NCBI GenBank assembly: GCA_964651005.1
Contig: CAZYVL010000001.1
Span: 11,327-75,326, forward strand
DNA length: 64,000 bases
Reading direction: 5' to 3'
Source: DATMFV01 sp964651005
GTDB lineage: Bacteria; Verrucomicrobiota; Verrucomicrobiia; Chthoniobacterales; Chthoniobacteraceae
Position 1 is the first letter of the stretch; every line of letters begins with the position of its first letter. Below are positions 52,944 to 60,443 of this stretch, one piece after another. The translations under genes were made by a program, and so were the position numbers. Below the pieces are notes generated by a model. The model searched no databases. It was not told where the DNA came from and saw nothing but the letters and a program-made list of their open reading frames with translations.

Positions 52944-53585
52944 TTACAGCGCTTCGATCGCCTTCAAAAACGCGCGGGCGATCACGGTGTGCCCGGTCAG
53001 GTTCGGGTGAACCCGGTCCCACGCCAGTTCGGCAGGGTGGTAATGGGCGAGAACGGCGTTGAAAGCGGCCTGCGTATCGACAAACCGGACGCCGTGCGCC
53101 TTCGCGATCTCCCGGGCGGCGGTGCCGTAGGCGTCCATTCGCGCGCGCATCGGTTCGGATGCGTTCGGTTCGATGTAGAAGGGGGAGAGGATCACCATCC
53201 CGGAGAGCGTCGGCAGCGTCGTCTTCACCAGTTCGTCGAGCGTCTGCCGGTATTCGTCCAGGTGAACGTGAATCTCTTTGATGACTGGCCGGTCGAACTG
53301 CCGCCAGACATCGTTGATGCCGATCATGATCGAAACATAGTCAGGTTTCAGGTCGAGGACATCTTCCTGCCACCGCTGCTTGAGATCGCGCACGGTGTTG
53401 CCGTTCAGGCCGACGTTGGTGAATCGGATGTGCTTTTCCGGAAAGGCGGCGTTCAGGTGCGCGGCGATCAGGCTGACATATCCCTTGCCGAGACCTTCCC
53501 CGATTTCGCCCACGGGCCGGACGCGCCCGCAGTCGGTAATGGAGTCTCCGATGAAGAGAAGACGGCTTTCTGAAGCAATGAACAT
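52944..53585 (-). CDS. SGNH/GDSL hydrolase
   Basis: A 213-aa esterase/lipase-like hydrolase. Block I L-L-F-I-G-D-S-I-T-D holds the catalytic Ser, block II is G-L-N-G-N-T, block III is G-I-N-D-V-W, and block V D-R-V-H-P-N has the catalytic Asp-His. ATG at 53585 chosen because the 24 residues upstream are a Pro/Lys low-complexity run encoded by the G/T tract. No signal peptide. Possibly a sugar or pectin acetylesterase, given the fucosidase neighbour. Confidence 0.9.
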   Translation of the reverse strand: MFIASESRLLFIGDSITDCGRVRPVGEIGEGLGKGYVSLIAAHLNAAFPEKHIRFTNVGLNGNTVRDLKQRWQEDVLDLKPDYVSIMIGINDVWRQFDRPVIKEIHVHLDEYRQTLDELVKTTLPTLSGMVILSPFYIEPNASEPMRARMDAYGTAAREIAKAHGVRFVDTQAAFNAVLAHYHPAELAWDRVHPNLTGHTVIARAFLKAIEAL

Positions 53586-53599
53586 GGGATGATTTTTTT

Positions 53600-53637
53600 G
53601 GGGTTTTTGGGGTTTTTTGGGTTTTGGGGGTTTCGGG
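53600..53637 (+). promoter_or_regulatory. G-quadruplex-forming tract upstream of the SGNH gene
   Basis: Five G-runs (gggg, gggg, ggg, ggggg, ggg) separated by loops of 4-6 T-rich bases on the plus strand, 15 bp from the start of the divergently read SGNH gene. It meets the usual G4 consensus. On the template strand it could affect transcription; effect unknown. Confidence 0.6.
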
Positions 53638-53811
53638 TTTGATGGACAAAAAAGCACGCTCGCAAAACCGTGGGCCTGCGGATTGGGAGAATAAGGAAGC
53701 CTCCGGTGAATGCAAGAGAGAGAATCCGTTGGGGTGTGCCGCCCTCCTTACCCTGAAAAAATCTTCCCTTGTCATTTTGGCGATTCCGACGAATGTAGCC
53801 CCCGGAGCACA

Positions 53812-53834
53812 CGGGGCGCGGGATTTGCGCCCCG
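53812..53834. other. Perfect 8-bp GC-rich hairpin before the third gap
   Basis: cggggcgc and gcgccccg with a 7-base loop. It lies in the gene-free region between the SGNH and redoxin genes; the T run nearby is short, so I do not call it a terminator. Confidence 0.5.
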
Positions 53835-53849
53835 GGAACCCGCTCCTTT

Positions 53850-53949
53850 NNNNNNNNNNNNNNNNNNNNNNNNNNNNNNNNNNNNNNNNNNNNNNNNNNN
53901 NNNNNNNNNNNNNNNNNNNNNNNNNNNNNNNNNNNNNNNNNNNNNNNNN
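53850..53949. other. Assembly gap of 100 N
   Basis: Exactly 100 N within a gene-free stretch (53586-54043). The right edge begins with an 8-bp tandem repeat, so the gap probably sits in repetitive sequence. Confidence 0.95.
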
Positions 53950-53970
53950 AGACCCGCAGACCCGCAGACC
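53950..53970 (+). repeat. 8-bp tandem repeat at the gap edge
   Basis: agacccgc occurs twice and partially a third time, directly after the N run. Confidence 0.7.
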
Positions 53971-54043
53971 TGAAAGGCCCGGAGAGAAACGGAGGATCGC
54001 TTTCGATGCAAGAGCGTCGCTGGTCCTTGCCGGGATCAGTCGA

Positions 54044-54649
54044 TCAGTACTTTACGGAACAGCCGTACGGCTTCGAGGTCGGGACGGCCACCGGCTTGTC
54101 GGCGGCGACGGCCTCAAGTGCTTCGGTCACGTAGTGCCTGGCCGTGGCGATGTCGGCGTGGTCGGTGGAGGGCTTGCTGTCGATCGCTCCGGCGTAGACC
54201 ACGTTCCCCTTGGGGTTGATGACGAAGAGATGTGGCGTGGTCTTCGCCCCGTAGGCGCGGCCCACTTTCCCTTCCGGGTCGAGCAGGCTTGCCGTGGCAG
54301 CGACCTCGTATTTCTTGTCGTAAGCCGCCACCTGCTCCGCCGAGAGCGAGCCGGGCTTGCCGGGCGCGCCGGAGTTGATGCGGTACCAGAGGACCCCCTT
54401 CGCGGTCGCGTCCTTCTGGAGCTTCTGCATGTCGCCCTGCTGGTAGTACTTCTTGACGAAGGGGCATTGCGGGTTGGTCCATTCGAGCACGATGGTCTTC
54501 CCCTTGGATGCCGCCAGATCGTATGTTTTGCCATCCCCCGCCTTCAAGGTGAAGTCCGGGGCCGGTTTGCCGACTTCGGCTTCCGCGTGCAGCGCGGGGA
54601 CGGCGAGCAGGGCCGAGAGCGCAAAGGGAGCGAGGAGGAGTGTTTTCAT
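54044..54649 (-). CDS. Secreted redoxin/thioredoxin-like protein
   Basis: A 201-aa protein with a signal peptide (A-L-L-A-V-P-A-L-H-A). The fold is AhpC/TSA-like (V-G-K-P-A-P-D-F-T-L). The active-site region is W-T-N-P-Q-C-P-F-V-K-K, a single Cys rather than the CxxC of thioredoxin. The C-terminus K-P-Y-G-C-S-V-K-Y carries a second Cys that could act as a resolving residue. It probably acts in periplasmic peroxide reduction or thiol exchange. No partner gene is adjacent. Confidence 0.82.
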   Translation of the reverse strand: MKTLLLAPFALSALLAVPALHAEAEVGKPAPDFTLKAGDGKTYDLAASKGKTIVLEWTNPQCPFVKKYYQQGDMQKLQKDATAKGVLWYRINSGAPGKPGSLSAEQVAAYDKKYEVAATASLLDPEGKVGRAYGAKTTPHLFVINPKGNVVYAGAIDSKPSTDHADIATARHYVTEALEAVAADKPVAVPTSKPYGCSVKY

Positions 54650-54789
54650 GGTTGGATGGGGTTTGTCTTTTCGGGAGCGGAGCGGAGCTGGTTTGCGCGC
54701 GTGGGTGCGCTAGGCGACGCATTCCCCGTTTGAGGCGGGGCGGCGGGGAAACGTTCAATCTTTTCTCGCTCCACCGGCGATGCCCCGAT

Positions 54790-55806
54790 CTAGAAAAGCT
54801 CCCCGGGGCGGTTGGGCGGGGGAAGCCCGACTTTCCGGTAGGCGGGGGCGAGGGCGACGCGGCCTTGCGGGGTCCGCTTGATGTAGCCCTGCATAATCAG
54901 GTACGGCTCGTTGACCTCCTCCAGCGTCCCCGCTTCCTCGCCGATGGCGACCGCCAGCGAGTTGAGGCCCACGGGCCCCCCCTCGAACGTGTGCACGAGC
55001 ATCTCCAGGATGCGCTTGTCCATCTCGTCAAAACCGTCCGCGTCGATGTCGAGCATGGAGAGCGCCCGGTCGGCCACGTCCCGGTTAATGGCGGTTCCGG
55101 CTTTCACCTGGGCGTAGTCGCGCACCCAGCGGAGCAGGTTGTTGGCGATGCGCGGGGTGCCCCGGGAGCGCGTGGCGATCTCCAGCGCCCCTCCGGCGTC
55201 GATCTCGATGTTTACGATCCGCGCGCTCCGCTGGAGGATCGACTGGAGTTCTTCGGCGGTGTAGTAGTCGAGCCGGCTCGTCATCGCGAAGCGCGAGCGC
55301 AGCGGCGCGGAGATCATGCCCGAGCGCGTGGTCGCGCCGACGAGCGTGAACTTCGGGAGGTTCAGCCGCACGCTCCGGGCGTTCGGCCCCTGGTCGATGA
55401 TGATGTCGAGCTTGAAGTCCTCCATCGCCGGGTAGAGGTACTCCTCGATGGTCGGTTGGAGCCGGTGGATTTCGTCGATGAAGAGAAGGTCGCCGCGCTC
55501 CAGCGTGGTGAGCAGGCCCGCGAGATCCCCGGCTTTTTCGATGGTGGGGCCGCTCGTGTTTTTGAGGCCGCCGCCCATCGCGTTGGCGAGGATGTAGGCG
55601 AGCGTCGTCTTGCCGAGGCCGGGGGGGCCGCTCAGCAGCACGTGGTCGAGCACGTCGCCGCGCTGCCGCGCCGCTTCCACCATCACCTCCAGCCGTTCGC
55701 GGACTTTCGCCTGCCCGGCGAATTCGCTGAACATCGGCGGCCGCAGCGAGATGTCGAAGGGCGTATCCGGGGCATCGAGGGCGCTTTTGACGAAGTTTTC
55801 GGACAC
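54790..55806 (-). CDS. ruvB: Holliday junction ATP-dependent DNA helicase RuvB
   Basis: A 338-aa AAA+ motor from a GTG at 55806. Walker A G-P-P-G-L-G-K-T-T, Walker B L-L-F-I-D-E-I-H-R-L, sensor and arginine-finger region G-A-T-T-R-S-G-M-I-S, and the C-terminal winged helix with Y-I-K-R-T-P-Q-G-R. Works with RuvA and RuvC in recombination; those genes are not in this window. Confidence 0.96.
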   Translation of the reverse strand: MSENFVKSALDAPDTPFDISLRPPMFSEFAGQAKVRERLEVMVEAARQRGDVLDHVLLSGPPGLGKTTLAYILANAMGGGLKNTSGPTIEKAGDLAGLLTTLERGDLLFIDEIHRLQPTIEEYLYPAMEDFKLDIIIDQGPNARSVRLNLPKFTLVGATTRSGMISAPLRSRFAMTSRLDYYTAEELQSILQRSARIVNIEIDAGGALEIATRSRGTPRIANNLLRWVRDYAQVKAGTAINRDVADRALSMLDIDADGFDEMDKRILEMLVHTFEGGPVGLNSLAVAIGEEAGTLEEVNEPYLIMQGYIKRTPQGRVALAPAYRKVGLPPPNRPGELF

Positions 55807-55869
55807 GCGCGCGATTGAAGCGCAATCTCGGGGCGCGAGCGAGTTAAAATCCGGGCGGGCCGGGGGCTT

Positions 55870-56601
55870 CTAATATTTGAGCACCCGCGAGAGGAACTCC
55901 CGGCAGGCCGCGCTCCTTGGAGCGGCGAAGAGCGATTCGGCGGGGCCGCTCTCCAGCAGACGCCCCTCCGCGAGAAACGCCACGCGGTCCGCCACCCGGC
56001 GGGCGAACCCCATCTGGTGCGTGACGAGGAGGAAGTCGCTCCCTTCCGCGCGGAGTTCCTCGATGGCTTCGAGCACCTCGGCGGTCATTTCCGGGTCGAG
56101 CGCGGAGGTCGGCTCGTCCAGGAGCAGGAGCTTCGGGCGGATCGCGATGGCGCGCGCGATCGCCACGCGCTGCTTCTGCCCGCCGGAGAGCTGGCCGGGG
56201 CGTTTCGCGGCGTGCGCCTCCAGGCGGAAGCGCCGCAGCACCGCGAGCGCGTTTTCCCGGGCGGCCTCGGGCGTCTGGCTGTGCGCTTTTTCCAGGGGGA
56301 GCGTCAGGTTTTCCAGCGCGGAGAGGTGCGGGAAAAGGTTGAACCCCTGAAAGACGACCCCCACGCCCCGGCGGTAGCGCCGCAGGGCGCGTTCTTCCTC
56401 CGGCACGCGCTCGCCGTTAAGCTCGACATGGCCGGAGTCCGCCCGTTCCAGCCCGGCGACGATCCGCAGCAGCGTCGATTTCCCGCCGCCGGAGGGGCCG
56501 ATCAACACCAGCGAGCGTACCCCTTCGAACCGCGCGTCGATCCCTTCCAGCACGCGCTGGCCGCCGAAGCTCTTGGAGATGTTTTCCAGGCGGAGGTTCA
56601 T
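55870..56601 (-). CDS. Amino-acid ABC transporter ATP-binding protein (GlnQ-like)
   Basis: A 243-aa ATPase with Walker A G-P-S-G-G-G-K-S-T, the signature Q-L-S-G-G-Q-K-Q-R and Walker B L-L-L-L-D-E-P-T-S-A-L-D-P-E. The M-x-F-A-R-x-V-A-D-R-V segment is typical of polar amino-acid (PAAT) transporters. Its ATG overlaps the permease stop by 4 bp. The solute-binding protein gene is missing here. Confidence 0.92.
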   Translation of the reverse strand: MNLRLENISKSFGGQRVLEGIDARFEGVRSLVLIGPSGGGKSTLLRIVAGLERADSGHVELNGERVPEEERALRRYRRGVGVVFQGFNLFPHLSALENLTLPLEKAHSQTPEAARENALAVLRRFRLEAHAAKRPGQLSGGQKQRVAIARAIAIRPKLLLLDEPTSALDPEMTAEVLEAIEELRAEGSDFLLVTHQMGFARRVADRVAFLAEGRLLESGPAESLFAAPRSAACREFLSRVLKY

Positions 56602-57437
56602 GTTTCGAAGCGGTGCCGCCGTTCCAGCGATTGGGTCCAGAGGGCGATCGGCAGCGTGATGACCAGGTAGCCGAGCGCGAGCGGGAGGTACGACTCGAAG
56701 ACGGCGTAGGTAAAGCTGCTGACCTCCTCGCCGCTGAGCATGAACTCGCCGATCCCGAGCACGGAGAGGAGCGAGGAATCCTTGACGAGCAGCGCAAACT
56801 GCCCGGCCAGCGGCGGCAGCATGTGCCGGATCGCCTGCGGGAAGACGACGTGCCGGTACGTTTGAAACGGGGTCAACCCGATGGCCCGGGCCGATTCCCG
56901 CTGCGACGTGCCGACGCTCTCGATCCCGGCGCGGACGATCTCGCTGATGTACGCGCCGCTAAAGAGGGCGAGGGCAAGCACGCCGACGACATAGCGGTTA
57001 TCAATGCCGAAGCCGTTGGCGATGATGTAGAAATTGATCATCAACTGGACGAGGAGCGGCGTCCCCCGGACCAGCTCCACGCAGAGGCGGCTGAAGTAGC
57101 GGATCGGCAGGATGCGGCTGCGGCGGGCGAGGGCGAAGAGGACGCCGAGCGCGGTGCTCAGCACCAGCGCGGCGGCGGAGAGGAGCACCGTCACGCGCCA
57201 TCCGGCGAGGAACTTGCGCCAGTACGGCGCGACGGCGCTCCAGTCCCAGTGGTACCCGGAGGAGCGGGCGCAGAAATAAAAGAGCGCGCCGAGCAGGCAG
57301 AGCGCCACGCCGAAGTGGAGCGCACGCGCCGCCGCCGGAACCGGCCTGCCCGTCTCCGGCTCGGTATCGAGAAAATAGGCTTTCACCGGGAAGGGAGCAT
57401 GGCCGCCCGGTGGCTCTTTGGGAAGCCCGCACCGCAC
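56598..57437 (-). CDS. Amino-acid ABC transporter permease (HisMQ/GlnP family)
   Basis: A 279-aa membrane subunit. TM1 (about 41-61) is followed by the core with V-E-L-V-R-G-T-P-L-L-V-Q, then Y-I-S-E-I-V-R-A-G-I-E-S-V and A-R-A-I-G-L-T-P-F-Q-T-Y, the EAA loop that docks to the ATPase. The start is uncertain: GTG at 57437 or GTG at 57386 (V-K-A-Y-F-L-D); neither has a clear ribosome-binding site. Forms an operon with the ATPase. Confidence 0.9.
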   Translation of the reverse strand: MRCGLPKEPPGGHAPFPVKAYFLDTEPETGRPVPAAARALHFGVALCLLGALFYFCARSSGYHWDWSAVAPYWRKFLAGWRVTVLLSAAALVLSTALGVLFALARRSRILPIRYFSRLCVELVRGTPLLVQLMINFYIIANGFGIDNRYVVGVLALALFSGAYISEIVRAGIESVGTSQRESARAIGLTPFQTYRHVVFPQAIRHMLPPLAGQFALLVKDSSLLSVLGIGEFMLSGEEVSSFTYAVFESYLPLALGYLVITLPIALWTQSLERRHRFET

Positions 57438-57481
57438 CTTTGGCTGGCTGCGGCGCGCGGGCGCGGCTACAATCCCCGGTC

Positions 57482-57967
57482 ATGCCGTCATTCGACATCG
57501 TTTCGGAAATCGACAAGGGAGAGATCGACAACGCCATCAACCAGGCGCGCAAGGAGCTGGCCACGCGCTTCGATTTCAAGGGGAGCCGGGCGTCCGTGGA
57601 GCTGGAGAAAAACGAGATCGCGCTCGCCGCCGAGGATGCCACCCGGCTCAAGGCGCTCCTGGAGATCGTCATCGGCAGGCTCGCCAAGCGCAATATCGAC
57701 CTGCGCAACGTCGAGCGGGAAGACCCCGCCGTCTCGCCGCTCGGGCACGCGACCCAGAAGCTCCGCATCGTCCAGGGGATCGAGGGGGAGAAGGCCCGGG
57801 AGATCATCCGCGCCATCAAGGCGGCGGGGAGCAAGGTGCAAAGCTCGCTTCAGGACCGGCAGATCCGCGTGAACGGCAAGAAGCGCGACGATCTTCAGGA
57901 GGTCATCGGGCTTTTGCGCGCCCAGGATTTCGGCGTGTTCCTCGCGTTCAAGAACTTCCGCGATTGA
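57482..57967 (+). CDS. yajQ: YajQ family nucleotide-binding protein
   Basis: A 161-aa protein from the ATG at 57482 (M-P-S-F-D-I-V-S-E-I-D). Two ferredoxin-like halves with F-D-F-K-G-S and V-Q-S-S-L-Q-D-R-Q-I-R-V-N-G-K-K-R-D-D-L-Q are diagnostic. Some members bind cyclic di-GMP and regulate transcription; whether this one does is not visible. gluQ follows after 4 bp. Confidence 0.94.
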   Translation: MPSFDIVSEIDKGEIDNAINQARKELATRFDFKGSRASVELEKNEIALAAEDATRLKALLEIVIGRLAKRNIDLRNVEREDPAVSPLGHATQKLRIVQGIEGEKAREIIRAIKAAGSKVQSSLQDRQIRVNGKKRDDLQEVIGLLRAQDFGVFLAFKNFRD

Positions 57968-57971
57968 GCTT

Positions 57972-58871
57972 TTGATCCCGACCTCGACTCCACCTTCGCC
58001 TCCCCCGGCAGCGGCGTCCGGCGGCGGCTACCGGGGGCGGCTTGCCCCTTCGCCCACCGGCTACCTGCATCTCGGCCACGCCCGGACCTTCCAGATCGCC
58101 GCGCGGCGGGCGCGTGCGGCGGGGGGTGTTTTGATTTTGCGCATCGAAGACATCGACACGGCGCGGTGCAAGCCTGCCTTTCGCGAAGCGGTCGTGGAGG
58201 ATCTGCGCTGGCTCGGGCTGGAGTGGCAGGAAGGGCAAGGGTGCGACGGCCCTGATTCGCAGCCTCATGCGCCGTATCGGCAAAGCGAGCGGTACGGCCT
58301 TTACCGCGAGGCGCTGGAGCGGCTCCGGCGCGGCGGGTTTCTCTACCCGTGCCGCTGCTCCCGGCGCGATGTGCTCTCCGCCCCCGGCGCGCCGCACGCG
58401 GAGGATGGCGAGCCGAACTACCCCGGCGTCTGCCGTCCGCCCGCGGGATCGCCCCCCGCGCCGAGCCTGGAGCTGCCGGATGTCCATTGGCGGTTCCGGG
58501 TGCCGGAGGGGGAGCGCCTCGGCTTCGTGGACGGCGCGCTCGGGCCGCAAACGGCGGTGGCCGGGCGCGACTTTGGCGATTTCATCGTCTGGCGGCGCGA
58601 CGGCGTGCCTGCCTACCAGCTCGCCGTGGTCGTGGATGACGCCGCCATGCGCGTGACGGAGGTGGTGCGCGGCGCGGACCTTTTGCTATCCACGTTTCGC
58701 CAGTTGCTGCTTTATCGGGCGCTCGGGTGGGAGCCGCCCGCGTTCTATCACGCGCCGCTGGTGCTCGACCCCGCCACCGGGCAGCGGCTCGCCAAGCGGC
58801 ACGCCTCGCTAAGCCTGCGGCAGCTTCGCGAACGCGGCGTCGATCCGGCGACGCTCCGGGTAGGGGCATAA
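57972..58871 (+). CDS. gluQ: Glutamyl-Q tRNA(Asp) synthetase
   Basis: A 299-aa class I synthetase-like enzyme that glutamylates queuosine in tRNA-Asp. It has the HIGH-type S-P-T-G-Y-L-H-L-G-H-A, a zinc site region with Y-P-C-R-C-S-R-R and Y-P-G-V-C-R, and the short-form end R-L-A-K-R-H-A-S-L-S-L-R. It lacks the anticodon-binding domain of GltX, which separates the two. The first codon is TTG at 57972; no closer ATG keeps the HIGH region. Co-directional with yajQ. Confidence 0.88.
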   Translation: MIPTSTPPSPPPAAASGGGYRGRLAPSPTGYLHLGHARTFQIAARRARAAGGVLILRIEDIDTARCKPAFREAVVEDLRWLGLEWQEGQGCDGPDSQPHAPYRQSERYGLYREALERLRRGGFLYPCRCSRRDVLSAPGAPHAEDGEPNYPGVCRPPAGSPPAPSLELPDVHWRFRVPEGERLGFVDGALGPQTAVAGRDFGDFIVWRRDGVPAYQLAVVVDDAAMRVTEVVRGADLLLSTFRQLLLYRALGWEPPAFYHAPLVLDPATGQRLAKRHASLSLRQLRERGVDPATLRVGA

Positions 58872-59003
58872 AACCGAAATAAAATCAATTGGAGCGAGAC
58901 GATCGCGCGGGTAGTTTGGCTGGGAAAGCCGCCGATATGAGCGGCTAGGATCGCTTGCGGCTCCGCTCGCTTTCACCGGCAGCTCCCTGAACCTCCTTTT
59001 TCC

Positions 59004-59939
59004 ATGAAATCCGAGATGCTCATCCTGTTGCTGGCGCTGTTTGCGAACCCTGCTTTCGCGCACGATTCAAAAGGTCGGCTTTCCATTGATGAATATAAAA
59101 AGATGGATCCCGAACAGAGGCGCGAATCGTTCAGGAGCACAACCAGGGAAATAGACCCTGATGATTTTTTCGATCTGTTTATTCTTGGAATCAAAGATCC
59201 CGATTCCATGGTTCGGCGTAATGCGATTGAAAAACTCGCGTTCATCATGGGAGGGCTTCAGACCCTTAAACGTGAAAAGAAATCGATTCCGTTGAAAATG
59301 ACAAAGATCGGGGAGCTTCAGGACTTGCTGATTGCAACTTTGTCTGATCTTGATGCTCAAACGCGAGGGGCCGCTGTTTGGGCTTTGGCCTTTAGTGGAG
59401 CGCCAAGTGCAAAGATTGAGTCGGCTCTTTTGAATCGGTTGGTCAAAGAGCCGAATGAACAGATCAAAGCCGGGATCATCGAGACCATGGGCCGTGCGGG
59501 TTACGAGTCGAGCGCCTATATCCAAGTGCTGCGCAAATCGCTTTTCGATTCGAGCACTGAGGTTAGCAATGCGGCAGCAACGGCTATTTGCGAATCCAAA
59601 CCACCGGATATGCTGCCAACCCTTGCTCAAGGGATCAAAAAGAATAGAAATAGCGTGTATTTGGAGCTTCAGGCGATGGCCGCTTATGGCGCAGAAGCCC
59701 TGCCTTATCTGGAAAAGCTGGCTGCCGATTCGACCCTCCCTGAGTTTTCGAAAAAGCGGATCACGGAGACCATCGCCGCTCTCAAAAATCCCGCGCCGGA
59801 AGCTGCCGAAACCCCTCGCCAAAAAGCGGTATCGTTGTTTGATGATCGGGGTTCAAATCCGCCGGCATCGAAGCAATCGGCACCGGTTCCACCAACCGCA
59901 GTGCCGACCCCTTTGCGCCAGGGAACCGGGGATGATTGA
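59004..59939 (+). CDS. Secreted HEAT-repeat protein
   Basis: A 311-aa protein with a signal peptide (L-L-L-A-L-F-A-N-P-A-F-A). It has at least five HEAT-like repeats of about 37-40 residues (for example D-P-D-S-M-V-R-R-N-A-I-E-K-L-A, D-A-Q-T-R-G-A-A-V-W-A-L-A). The tail after residue 255 is Pro/Ser/Gln-rich. GC is much lower than in the neighbours and codon use differs, pointing to transfer or a different selective history. Function unknown; HEAT arrays usually bind other proteins. Confidence 0.75.
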   Translation: MKSEMLILLLALFANPAFAHDSKGRLSIDEYKKMDPEQRRESFRSTTREIDPDDFFDLFILGIKDPDSMVRRNAIEKLAFIMGGLQTLKREKKSIPLKMTKIGELQDLLIATLSDLDAQTRGAAVWALAFSGAPSAKIESALLNRLVKEPNEQIKAGIIETMGRAGYESSAYIQVLRKSLFDSSTEVSNAAATAICESKPPDMLPTLAQGIKKNRNSVYLELQAMAAYGAEALPYLEKLAADSTLPEFSKKRITETIAALKNPAPEAAETPRQKAVSLFDDRGSNPPASKQSAPVPPTAVPTPLRQGTGDD

Positions 59940-60443
59940 GGTGACGCTTCCGCCTGGCCGATAAGCGGCCGGGAAGGTTACGCGATTTTGCGGGCTGCAA
60001 GAAGGGGATCTGCGACGCAAGCGGGTCATTGGGGTGGTTTCCCCATCCAGGGCCGGCCTGCGCGTCCACTTTGCCCCTGTTCAATGAACAGTTCGCATAA
60101 ACGCGTATTGTTCATCCGTTCAAGTTTTGTTATTCAAACCACCCGCCATCGGGCATTCGCCTCAAAACGGACTCCGACCGGCCGTTCATCCCATGTCTTC
60201 CCCCAGGAAATTGGAGGTGTTCGTGATGGCGGAATTCAAATCCGGCGCTTTCCGGGTTTTTCCACCGGCTGATTGCTTTACCCCACATGGGGTGTCTTCC
60301 GAGGCAGACTCTCCGCGCCCTTTCTCACGCGCTTTTTCCATGCCTCATTGTGCCACGGTGCCCATGAGGCAAGACGTCCACTGCATGATAAAAAAAACAT
60401 AAACGACCCAGTGTAATCAAAACCCGGCAGAACAGGAGTAACG
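59940..60443 (+). other. Intergenic region before the giant beta-helix gene
   Basis: 504 bp without a convincing gene. A perfect 8-bp hairpin (tgcctcat/atgaggca) with a 15-base loop is at 60341-60371. No T run follows. aggag at 60434-60438 is a good ribosome-binding site for the ATG at 60444. Confidence 0.5.

Noticed and set aside
53640..53845. Small ORFs in the gene-free region by the third gap
   Set aside because: They run into the N stretch, have no ribosome-binding site and show no coding bias.
60341..60371. Terminator or small RNA in the region before the giant gene
   Set aside because: The 8-bp hairpin has a long loop and no T run; there is no promoter match strong enough to call an RNA.
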